From Candidatus Zhuqueibacterota bacterium RBG_16_48_16 (GTDB taxonomy: Bacteria > Zhuqueibacterota > Zhuqueibacteria > Residuimicrobiales > Sediminimicrobiaceae), in contig METF01000191.1 in NCBI GenBank assembly GCA_001771235.1, positions 1 through 12,216 on the forward strand: a stretch of 12,216 nt of DNA, given 5' to 3'. How positions within the stretch are numbered: the first letter of the stretch is position 1; each line of letters starts with the position of its first letter. The notes beneath the pieces were generated by a model that saw nothing but the letters and a program-made list of their open reading frames with translations, ran no database searches and was not told the origin of the DNA. Shown piece after piece: positions 6,215-12,216 of the stretch. Made by a program: the position numbers and the translations under genes.

Positions 6215-7651
6215 CTAGTTCACATTCAACCGGACTTCTCTGACGGAGCCTAAAAAAGTCAGGCCGGTGCTTCGCTCCAGAACTTCGGGTGTCTCGATGG
6301 TGCGATTGAAAAATTCCATCAAAAGGGACAAGGTGATGGCGACAACACAGCCAAACATGGTCAGGCCGAGGACGATGAGTTTTCGGTTGGGCTTGTCCGG
6401 CTGAGTGGGAACCACCGCCGGGCTGATCACCTTGATTTTGACATCCTTTTCCAGCTTGGACATGGAGATCCGTGATTCTTCTTTTTGTTTCACCAGCATG
6501 GAATAGATATCCCGGTTATCATCGATGCCGCGGTTGAGCTGGTTGTATTCATATTCCTGCTGAGCCAGCTTTTTGATGTCATGGTTAATTTCCCGGATCG
6601 CCTTATTCAGCTCCGCCTCTTCAGCCGCCAGTGCTTTCACCGAGCTCATCTCCTGATCGTAAATCTGTCGGATCTCGCTGGAAATTTTCGTCCTGGTTGC
6701 GGCGATCTTTTTCTCAACAGCGATCACCTCTTCGTACTCCGGCGTGTAAACGAGTAGCAATTGTTCTCTTTCCACCTCCAGCTCCAACAGATCGCTTTTC
6801 AGTTTGGCAATATACTTTTCCCTGCTGGGGCTGTCGGAGGCTTCGATCACCGGGATATTGATAAATTGATCGTCTTTCAACTGGCCTTCAATCACGGAAA
6901 GCTTGGCTTCTTTGCCGATTCTTTTGGTCCTGACGACGGTCAAGCTTTTCTCATAATCGGCCAGCTTGCTGACCAGGATGTTCTGGTGGTCCTGGGGCGA
7001 TACAAGCTCCTGGCTTTTCTTAAAATCGGCCAGGCGCTGCTCCAGCTCGCTGATTTTTTCACCGGTAATATTCGTTTGCTTTTCGAAAAAAGTATACGAC
7101 GACGCTTCCTCATGCACCTGTGAACGATAGGCGATATAGCTCTTTAGGACTTTTTCAACGACTTTTGCCGCCACTACCGGATCGTGGTGTTCGAAGCCGA
7201 TTTCGATGACGTTGCTGTTCTTGTCGTTGTCGAGCTTTAATGCGCGCCGCAGGCTCAAAATGCGTTCGGCTAATAAAGTCGTGCTGTCGATTTCGCTCGA
7301 GTGATCGGACGGCTTGTAAAGAGCGCTTTCCAGCTCTGTCACGACCTGCGCGGCAACGGGATAGCTGTTGATGGTCTCCAGCTCCGGTTGCATCCAGTCA
7401 TATTGCGAGTACATGTTCGGGGGAGTGATGCCGAACAGCATGGCCTTTTCACTGGCGAAGTCTTTTTCAACAACGATCTTTGAGCTGGCAAAATAGACCG
7501 GCTTCATCAATAGGGCAATCGCCAGTCCGGCGGCAGCGCATGATCCCACGATGACCGAAATGAGCTTTATTCGCTTGAAAAAAATCTGCAACACATTGCT
7601 CAATGCGTCGGTCGATGTCGAATGAATATTATTTTCTGCTAGCTGATTCAA
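6215..7651 (-). CDS. Chain-length determinant / polysaccharide co-polymerase (Wzz/GNVR family)
   Basis: A 478-residue inner-membrane protein. Transmembrane helix 1 is about 29-50 (KLISVIVGSCAAAGLAIALL). A large periplasmic part with long coiled coil follows, about 178-400 (for example KISELEQRLADFKKSQELVS and KLKSDLLELEVEREQLLL). The proline-rich VVPTQPDKPNRK (413-424) comes just before transmembrane helix 2 (about 425-447), as is standard in this family. The coiled-coil length fits the GNVR class found in exopolysaccharide systems. The cytoplasmic kinase domain fused in Wzc is absent here; it is the separate next gene, six bases downstream. The start codon is TTG at 7651: an in-frame TGA lies two codons upstream, GGAG sits nine bases before the TTG, and the next in-frame ATG is inside the first membrane helix. 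It follows the Wza-like gene by 57 bases. Confidence 0.9.
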   Translation of the reverse strand: MNQLAENNIHSTSTDALSNVLQIFFKRIKLISVIVGSCAAAGLAIALLMKPVYFASSKIVVEKDFASEKAMLFGITPPNMYSQYDWMQPELETINSYPVAAQVVTELESALYKPSDHSSEIDSTTLLAERILSLRRALKLDNDKNSNVIEIGFEHHDPVVAAKVVEKVLKSYIAYRSQVHEEASSYTFFEKQTNITGEKISELEQRLADFKKSQELVSPQDHQNILVSKLADYEKSLTVVRTKRIGKEAKLSVIEGQLKDDQFINIPVIEASDSPSREKYIAKLKSDLLELEVEREQLLLVYTPEYEEVIAVEKKIAATRTKISSEIRQIYDQEMSSVKALAAEEAELNKAIREINHDIKKLAQQEYEYNQLNRGIDDNRDIYSMLVKQKEESRISMSKLEKDVKIKVISPAVVPTQPDKPNRKLIVLGLTMFGCVVAITLSLLMEFFNRTIETPEVLERSTGLTFLGSVREVRLNVN

Positions 7652-7660
7652 GAATTTTCA

Positions 7661-7664
7661 CTCC
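7661..7664 (-). promoter_or_regulatory. Ribosome-binding site that fixes a TTG start
   Basis: The minus strand reads TTGGAGTGAAAATTCTTG. GGAG is nine bases before the TTG at 7651. No in-frame ATG or GTG is available between the upstream TGA and the first membrane helix except a GTG at residue 20, so TTG is the likely start of the Wzz-like gene. Confidence 0.55.
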
Positions 7665-7708
7665 AATGATTGTTTGCAATCCGTTCCTTGTCGATTCATC
7701 CTGTCAAA

Positions 7709-8482
7709 TCAATCGTACTTGCTCCACCACAAGGCCCTCAGGTATATATCGACCGGTGGCAGAACGCCGTCAAAAACATTCTTTAAAAAGAGGCTGATAT
7801 TGGCCACAAAAGTCTTGGGAATGTAGACCACGTCTTTTGCCTGAAGGAAATAGATGTCTTTGTTAAGAGACCTGTCGCCGCCTTTAACGAGCTTGGTCAC
7901 ATCGACGCGGTAGGCGCGAACCTTGTTGGGTTCCACCGGCCTCAGGATCAGAACGCTTTTCAGGTTTGCATGTTGATTGGTTCCTCCCGCCATGGCCAGG
8001 GCTTCCATCACCGTCATATCTCGCTCCAGCTCGAATCCGCCCGGCTGTTTGACTTCGCCGAGAACATAGAACTTGTAACCGCCAAAATTGCGCACGATGA
8101 CCGTAATTTCCGGCTCGCGAATATAACGGGCGTAGCGTTCGCTAAGCAAGGTGTCCAGCCGCGACGGTGTCATCCCGGCCACGTACATATCGCCGAGACG
8201 CTTCACGGTAATGCGGCCGTCCGGTCGAACGGTCACCATTTCGTCGAATTTTTCATTGTTGAAAAAATTGACTTCGATGACGTCTCCGAATCCCAATTTG
8301 TATTCGGGAATGACATTATCGCGTTCTCTCATGTTACTGGCCAGCACAAACTCCCGAATGGATTCCGTATGGCCTTTTGACGGCGCCGTATAACATCCGG
8401 AAATCTGCGGCATGATAAAAAGGGTTAAAAAAAGAAAGATCGGTCTTAGACGCAAGGTGTTTTTCGATTGTCGCTTATTCAT
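7709..8482 (-). CDS. Polysaccharide export lipoprotein (Wza type: Poly_export + SLBB)
   Basis: From ATG at 8482 it encodes 257 residues. A TTG at 8518 in frame would add 12 residues, but these would spoil the signal peptide. The N-terminus is a lipoprotein signal: basic MNKRQSKNTLRLR, hydrophobic PIFLFLTLFIMPQ, then the lipobox ISGC with Cys30 as the lipidated residue. The polysaccharide export domain is about 60-133 (EYKLGFGDVIEVNFF, VTVRPDGRITVKRLGDMYVAG, REPEITVIV). An SLBB domain follows at about 136-190 (YKFYVLGEVKQPGGFEL, TVMEALAMAGG). The C-terminus (VDIYLRALWW, 244-253) is hydrophobic and aromatic and may form the outer-membrane helix seen in Wza. At 257 residues it is shorter than E. 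coli Wza and seems to have one SLBB repeat fewer. It is the first gene of the operon, about 57 bases downstream of the predicted sigma-54 start point. Confidence 0.9.
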   Translation of the reverse strand: MNKRQSKNTLRLRPIFLFLTLFIMPQISGCYTAPSKGHTESIREFVLASNMRERDNVIPEYKLGFGDVIEVNFFNNEKFDEMVTVRPDGRITVKRLGDMYVAGMTPSRLDTLLSERYARYIREPEITVIVRNFGGYKFYVLGEVKQPGGFELERDMTVMEALAMAGGTNQHANLKSVLILRPVEPNKVRAYRVDVTKLVKGGDRSLNKDIYFLQAKDVVYIPKTFVANISLFLKNVFDGVLPPVDIYLRALWWSKYD

Positions 8483-8549
8483 AAGGCTGCTGAATTCCTT
8501 CAAGTTGCAGTTGGTCAATTAGATGCTTGGCAATTTCCACCCTGGCTCA

Positions 8550-8565
8550 AGCATTTAGTGTGCCA
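8550..8565 (-). promoter_or_regulatory. Sigma-54 (RpoN) promoter of the exopolysaccharide operon
   Basis: The minus strand reads TGGCACACTAAATGCT. Against the consensus TGGCACRNNNNTTGCW it has a single mismatch (T to A). The -24 GG (8564-8563) and -12 GC (8552-8551) are separated by exactly 10 bases. The start point would be near 8539, giving a leader of about 57 bases to the ATG at 8482. The gene immediately upstream encodes a sigma-54 activator, which makes the match much more credible than sequence alone. Confidence 0.82.
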
Positions 8566-8702
8566 AAGACCGTCTTCATTTTGCAGCAGGTGGTAATGCA
8601 CTAAAATTCAGCGGGTTGGAGTGGCTCGATCTGGCAGGACAGTCCCCTTTCAACGCCTGGAATATTAAGCATTGTGAGATTTAAAAAGTCATTCTGCGAA
8701 AG

Positions 8703-8719
8703 TTTCTCAAATTGAGAAA
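8703..8719. promoter_or_regulatory. Perfect 17-base dyad, candidate enhancer site for the NtrC-class regulator
   Basis: TTTCTCAA (8703-8710), one central base, then TTGAGAAA (8712-8719): eight-base arms with no mismatch. Its centre is about 172 bases upstream of the predicted sigma-54 start point, within the range usual for enhancer sites of NtrC-class activators. It is flanked by a looser inverted pair, TCATTCTG near 8688 and CAGAATGA near 8741. No exact second copy is seen. Confidence 0.45.
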
Positions 8720-8821
8720 TGGGTGGGAAGATGTAAAAGTCAGAATGATTAATGTCAGAATAATTAGAGACAAAATCATCAAGAATGGTCTAACAGAGTG
8801 ACTTGACTGATGGAAACTTGG

Positions 8822-8908
8822 CTATTTTAAATAGTGCCTTGAGTGCCTGGAGTAATTAGAGTGCCTTGAGTGAGTGTAACTCAAGCCACTCCTAACTCAA
8901 GCCACTTC
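8822..8908. repeat. Cluster of short tandem and inverted repeats between regulator and operon
   Basis: The plus strand carries 9-base units: TAGTGCCTT (8832), GAGTGCCTG (8841), GAGTAATTA (8850), GAGTGCCTT (8859), GAGTGAGTG (8868). Two 16-base units follow directly: TAACTCAAGCCACTCC (8877-8892) and TAACTCAAGCCACTTC (8893-8908), identical at 15 of 16. The second set is nearly the reverse complement of the first, so GAGTGCCTTGAGT (8859-8871) can pair with ACTCAAGCCACTC (8879-8891) at 12 of 13 positions over a 7-base loop. A degenerate copy, GAGTGACTTGACTGA, is at 8796-8810. A 6-1-6 AT-rich palindrome (CTATTT, T, AAATAG) begins the cluster at 8822-8834. No U-run follows the hairpin in the direction of transcription, so it is a poor intrinsic terminator. 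Binding sites or a decayed tandem repeat are both possible. Confidence 0.65.
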
Positions 8909-8969
8909 ACTTTGATCCTGTTCCTTTAGAGACTGTTAAGATCAGCTAGACTCCCCTGGGATTGGTTAC

Positions 8970-10373
8970 CTACTCCTCGATCCCCAGTTTTTTCAATTTC
9001 CGGTACAGCGTCGCCCGGCTGATGCCGAGTATCTTGGCCGCCTCCGCCGTATTGTGATTGGCCGACTTGTACGCTTTTTGGATGGCTTCCCTCTCGATGA
9101 TATAAAGCGAAAGGATATCGTCCGTCAAGCCCGGCTCGTTGTGCTCTGCCGGCCGAAAACCGCGACCAACGGTCTTTGCCTCTTCCGGCCTTATTCCGGC
9201 ATCCAGCTCCGAAATCGTAATTTCCTCGATCTCGGACGACCTCGAGCGAATGGCCGCTCTCCTGATGACGTTGCGTAATTCACGGATATTGCCGGGCCAC
9301 GAATGCGCCATAAGCTTAGTCATCGCACTGTCCGAAATGGTTTTCTGCTCCAACTGATTATTGTGGCAAAATTCGTCCATAAAATGCTGCGCCAAAATCG
9401 GGATATCTTCCTTTCGCTCGCGCAGCGGCGGCAGATAAACGGGATATTCTTCCAGGCGAAAATAGAGGTCGGTCCGGAAGGTACCCTCCTGAACGGCTAA
9501 AGCGAGATCGTTGTTTGTAGCCGCAATGACGCGGAAATCAAGCATGCGCTCTTTACGCTCGCCCACCCGGCGAACCGCCCGTTCTTCCAGAACCCTTAGC
9601 ACCTTGGCCTGAATGTCCAGGGGCATGTCGCCAATTTCGTCCATGAACACGGTGCCGGTGTCCGCCTGCTCAAAATAGCCGCCCCGGTCTTCGGTGGCCC
9701 CGGTAAAGGCGCCCTTTTTATGGCCGAACAACAGGCTGTCGGCAATCTCCAGGTTGATGGCCGCACAATTCACCGCGACAAAAGGCCCCTCCGCGCGCCT
9801 GCTTCCTTCATGTATGACCCTGGCAAGCAGCTCCTTTCCCGTTCCGCTCTCGCCAATAATCAATACGTTGACATCGGTGGCCAGTACCTGGTCGATGAGT
9901 TCAAATACCTCTTTGAGTCTTTTGCTTTCGCCGATGATGTCCGTAAAAAGCTCGTTTTTCCTCAATTTGAATTCGAGCGTCCCCACCTGCTGTTTTAGCT
10001 TCCTCAGTTTCAGGGCATTTTGTAACGTGGTTTCCAGCCGGTTGGGATCGACCGGTTTCACAAGATAATCATAAGCGCCGATCTTGATCGCCTGCACGGC
10101 CGTTTGTACGTCCTCCATGGCCGTGACCATGATAACAGGAATAGTGGAATAATTCTTTTTCACAAAATTCAGCACTTCCAGGCCGTTCTTTTTTGGCATT
10201 TCAAAGTCCAGAAGAACAGCACCTATGTCTGTATGCTCACAGAGCGCGTCAATGCATTCCTGTCCGTCGGAGACAGTGATTGCTGCAAAACCCAGTTTGT
10301 CGACGCTATGGGATAAAAGCGTGCGCATCATTTTTTCATCATCGGATACCAGGATTTTCAATTTTTCGCTCAT
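8970..10373 (-). CDS. NtrC-class response regulator, sigma-54-dependent transcription activator
   Basis: A 467-residue cytoplasmic activator with three complete domains. The receiver is 1-120: acidic pocket Asp11/Asp12, phosphoacceptor Asp56 (AVLLDFEMP), Thr84 (VTAMED) and Lys106 (LVKPVDP). The AAA+ domain is about 145-380: Walker A GESGTGKE (174-181), the sigma-54-contacting loop GAFTGA (221-226) after LLFGHKK, Walker B TVFMDEIGDM (241-250), the FRTDLYFRL segment (299-307) with the likely arginine fingers, and the WPGNIREL motif (359-366). The C-terminal Fis-type helix-turn-helix is 441-463 (TAEAAKILGISRATLYRKLK). All residues needed for ATP hydrolysis and sigma-54 contact appear intact. ATG at 10373 follows an AGGGTG site. 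It probably activates the sigma-54 promoter of the downstream exopolysaccharide operon when phosphorylated by an unseen histidine kinase. The architecture matches PrsR-type regulators of exosortase/exopolysaccharide systems, but that assignment is not proven. Confidence 0.95.
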   Translation of the reverse strand: MSEKLKILVSDDEKMMRTLLSHSVDKLGFAAITVSDGQECIDALCEHTDIGAVLLDFEMPKKNGLEVLNFVKKNYSTIPVIMVTAMEDVQTAVQAIKIGAYDYLVKPVDPNRLETTLQNALKLRKLKQQVGTLEFKLRKNELFTDIIGESKRLKEVFELIDQVLATDVNVLIIGESGTGKELLARVIHEGSRRAEGPFVAVNCAAINLEIADSLLFGHKKGAFTGATEDRGGYFEQADTGTVFMDEIGDMPLDIQAKVLRVLEERAVRRVGERKERMLDFRVIAATNNDLALAVQEGTFRTDLYFRLEEYPVYLPPLRERKEDIPILAQHFMDEFCHNNQLEQKTISDSAMTKLMAHSWPGNIRELRNVIRRAAIRSRSSEIEEITISELDAGIRPEEAKTVGRGFRPAEHNEPGLTDDILSLYIIEREAIQKAYKSANHNTAEAAKILGISRATLYRKLKKLGIEE

Positions 10374-10648
10374 TCACACCCTACACAATTTATAGATGAA
10401 TTGTTTATCTCGCGGGGCACTTTTTCCCATCGGAGAATCACTGCGCGTATACTCCGTCTGCTGACAAAGGACATCTTCTTCTTCGCCTTGATGGATTCTG
10501 TGCCTATAAATCATTGTTTTATTTTAGCGTTTATCGGAGGCGCGACGTGAATAATTTTATAAAAAAATTACCTTCAAAATATCGAGAACATCTCATTCCA
10601 TCTCTGCTGCAATAATCGTTCAAATTTTTCTTTTCAACAAAAAAGTCT
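10374..10648. other. 275-base intergenic region upstream of the regulator
   Basis: No gene is supported. It is AT-rich near the Omp85 stop. An inverted pair ACAATT (10385-10390) and AATTGT (10399-10404), 8 bases apart, lies just before the regulator's ribosome-binding site and could be an operator or a weak hairpin. I see no convincing sigma-70 or sigma-54 promoter and no classic terminator. Confidence 0.5.
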
Positions 10649-12216
10649 TCAAAATTCATTCACCAGACCGACATGGATTTTGCCGTTTAAAAGTCCGTCG
10701 CCTTTGCCCAGGCCGTAGTCGATGCCCATTATGCCCAGGCCGGTTTCCAGCCGGACGCCCAGACCGTAGCCGATATTATAGCTTTCCTTGAAACCGCTCT
10801 CTCCCTGGCTCGAATGGTAGCCGGCATCGAGAAAAACAAAGGCGCGGGAACGCCGGCTCAAAATGTAGCGCCATTCCAGGTTGGTCCAGGCGACGTTGCT
10901 GCCGCGAAATTGGTCTTCCCGGTAGCCTCGCAGACTCCTGGCCCCGCCCAGGCGAAACTGATCGGGAAGCGGGATGATCCTTTCATTGCTCTTGATTTGC
11001 CGTCCGTGCAAAGCCGTGGCAAAAACCTGGCGCTTAAACATGGAGAAATAGAATTCAACGTCCAGGTAAAATTGTTTGTTGTCGATCTTTTGGCGTAAAC
11101 CCAACTGGCCGATAAGAGCAGACGGTCCCAGGTTTGTTTTCTTGCCGGCCACGAGCGAGGTGCTGTAAAACGCACCGCGCTGCGGATTGAGAATGTCATC
11201 ACGGCTGTCGTATTCAATGCCCAACGTGGCATTCACGGTCCGGCTGCGGGGAATGCCCAGGGTGAAACTGCCGACCGAATCGGGTGTAATTTCGAGCCGG
11301 GACAATTTACCAAACGCATTGAAGCTCTCGAAAAGCGGCAGCGAAAAATCGACGGCCAGGTCCCGCTGCACATAAGTGGTGTCCTGGATCAATTGCTCAA
11401 AGCCAACGCCCGCATGGATGGGATAGCCGGCGACCCAGGGCTCGCGATAATAAAACATCATGTTCTGCGTCTTTTGGTCGCGCTTTTGCCAGTGCGCCTG
11501 AACCGTACGTCCCGTGCCCAGCAGGTTGCCGATGGAGATGTCCATCAGCCCGGTCAGGTACCCGGCCTGGGTTTCGGTAGCGGGATTGTAACCGACCACG
11601 CCGTCGAATTTGCTGGCGTTGCCCTCCTTCAGGCGAATCAATAGCCCTCCCTGGTCACCCTCGGCCAGGTAGACCTGGGGCTGATCGACCCGCTCGAAAA
11701 ACCCCAGCTTCATCAGCCGCTGCGGAATCCTTTCCACCTTGCCATAATCGTACACCTCTCCTTTGCGGATGCGGGTCTCCCGCAGTATCACCTTGTCTTT
11801 GGTTAACTTGTTGCCTTCGATTTGTATCTCTTCGATTCGCAACTGTGGGCCGAGAATGGCGTCATAGTCGATCACCAGGCCGGATTTGCCCGGCGCGACG
11901 GAATCCAGGGCGATAGAAGCGAGATCGAGGCGGTTGAAAGGATAGCCCTGTTTTTCGAGCTGGGTGACCGCGTCGTCCATATCGTTGGCAAAGCGTTTTG
12001 GCTCAAACGGTTCCTCCTCCCTGGTATCAAAACGCCGCTTCAGCTTTTCCGCCAGGGTAGAATCGATCTTGAGTAGATTGACACGGCCGACAAGCACTGG
12101 GGCGTCTTCCGTGATATAAATCGCTACTGCGGCCTCGCTGCTGTCCGCCGAGATGCGGTAGACAGCCGAATCGAGGACAGCGTAAGGATAGCCCATCACG
12201 GCATATTGAGTTATGA
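10649..12216 (-). CDS. Omp85/BamA-TamA family outer-membrane assembly protein, C-terminal part (cut by window edge)
   Basis: The frame is open to the right edge (ITQYAVMGYPYA before the first possible GTG start at 12199), so the N-terminus lies outside; a GTG/ATG start at 12199/12196 would cut through a POTRA domain. The visible part begins in the end of one POTRA domain (GYPYAVLDSAVY). A second (VGRVNLLKIDS to KQGYPFNRLDLASIAL) and a third (LRIEEIQIEGNKLTKDKVIL to LMKLGFFERVDQPQVYL) follow, and then the 16-strand barrel. The conserved loop motif appears as RLGGARSLRGYREDQFRG, with RGY about 93-91 residues from the end. The last residue is Phe (VGLVNEF), the usual outer-membrane barrel signal. 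It inserts or assembles outer-membrane proteins, or exports a partner. It ends 275 bases before the regulator and need not belong to the exopolysaccharide operon. Confidence 0.88.
   Translation of the reverse strand, partial: ITQYAVMGYPYAVLDSAVYRISADSSEAAVAIYITEDAPVLVGRVNLLKIDSTLAEKLKRRFDTREEEPFEPKRFANDMDDAVTQLEKQGYPFNRLDLASIALDSVAPGKSGLVIDYDAILGPQLRIEEIQIEGNKLTKDKVILRETRIRKGEVYDYGKVERIPQRLMKLGFFERVDQPQVYLAEGDQGGLLIRLKEGNASKFDGVVGYNPATETQAGYLTGLMDISIGNLLGTGRTVQAHWQKRDQKTQNMMFYYREPWVAGYPIHAGVGFEQLIQDTTYVQRDLAVDFSLPLFESFNAFGKLSRLEITPDSVGSFTLGIPRSRTVNATLGIEYDSRDDILNPQRGAFYSTSLVAGKKTNLGPSALIGQLGLRQKIDNKQFYLDVEFYFSMFKRQVFATALHGRQIKSNERIIPLPDQFRLGGARSLRGYREDQFRGSNVAWTNLEWRYILSRRSRAFVFLDAGYHSSQGESGFKESYNIGYGLGVRLETGLGIMGIDYGLGKGDGLLNGKIHVGLVNEF

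Larger units (their letters stand above)
8483..8969. other. 487-base regulatory intergenic region
   Basis: No coding sequence is supported here on either strand. Reading with transcription, it holds the regulator stop, then the repeat cluster (8908-8822), the 17-base dyad (8719-8703), the sigma-54 promoter (8565-8550) and the leader of the export-lipoprotein gene. No convincing intrinsic terminator is visible for the regulator gene. Confidence 0.7.

Noticed and set aside
8483..8518. Extended TTG start for the export lipoprotein.
   Set aside because: The ATG at 8482 gives a normal lipoprotein signal peptide; the extension adds a polar stretch before it.
8524..8539. A second GG-N10-GC match (TGGAAATTGCCAAGCA) on the minus strand just downstream of the chosen sigma-54 promoter.
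   Set aside because: It keeps the GG and GC but loses the CAC and TT consensus bases, and it would leave a leader of only about 30 bases. The upstream match is far better.
8859..8891. Intrinsic terminator for the regulator gene.
   Set aside because: The hairpin is present but is not followed by a T-run on the transcribed strand.
8796..8908. CRISPR array.
   Set aside because: The units are 9 and 16 bases, contiguous and without spacers of regular length.

Overview
The window is about 12.2 kb from a Gram-negative (diderm) bacterium. An outer-membrane Omp85/BamA-type barrel ending in phenylalanine and a Wza-type export lipoprotein show this directly. Every recognisable gene lies on the minus strand, so the locus reads from the right end to the left. 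I cannot name the species. The overall style (large exopolysaccharide locus, IS1182-like remnant, GTAGTTC...GAACTAC palindromic repeats) recalls uncultured lineages of the FCB/Calditrichota/KSB1 kind, but that is a weak impression.

Layout in transcription order. (1) 12216-10649: C-terminal part of an Omp85-family assembly protein, cut by the window edge. (2) 10648-10374: gene-free gap. (3) 10373-8970: an NtrC-class response regulator that activates sigma-54 promoters. (4) 8969-8483: a 487-base gap rich in short direct and inverted repeats. It ends in a very good sigma-54 promoter (GG-N10-GC, 8550-8565) about 57 bases ahead of the next gene. (5) 8482-1: nine closely spaced genes that look like one exopolysaccharide operon: outer-membrane export lipoprotein (Wza type), chain-length/co-polymerase protein (Wzz/GNVR type), CpsD-type P-loop ATPase, initiating sugar transferase fused to a degenerate GGDEF domain, a truncated IS1182-like transposase-related protein, a left-handed beta-helix sugar N-acetyltransferase, a FemAB-like acyltransferase, a NodB-type polysaccharide deacetylase, and the start of a DUF354 protein.

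How it fits together. The sugar transferase would load the first sugar phosphate onto the lipid carrier. The acetyltransferase, FemAB-like protein and deacetylase would supply or modify sugars or the polymer. The Wzz-like protein and its P-loop partner would control polymerisation, and the Wza-like lipoprotein would export the polymer. The regulator next door is the obvious candidate activator of the sigma-54 promoter. No Wzx flippase, Wzy polymerase, exosortase or histidine kinase is visible; they may lie beyond the left edge or elsewhere.

Points that stand out: the regulator/sigma-54 promoter/dyad arrangement; the GGDEF-like domain that has lost its signature; the P-loop that carries Thr in place of the invariant Lys; the transposase-like gene that lacks a DDE core inside the operon; a 113-base tandem duplication that supplies the deacetylase stop codon; and a 13-bp hairpin in the coding sequence for the transferase's interdomain linker.
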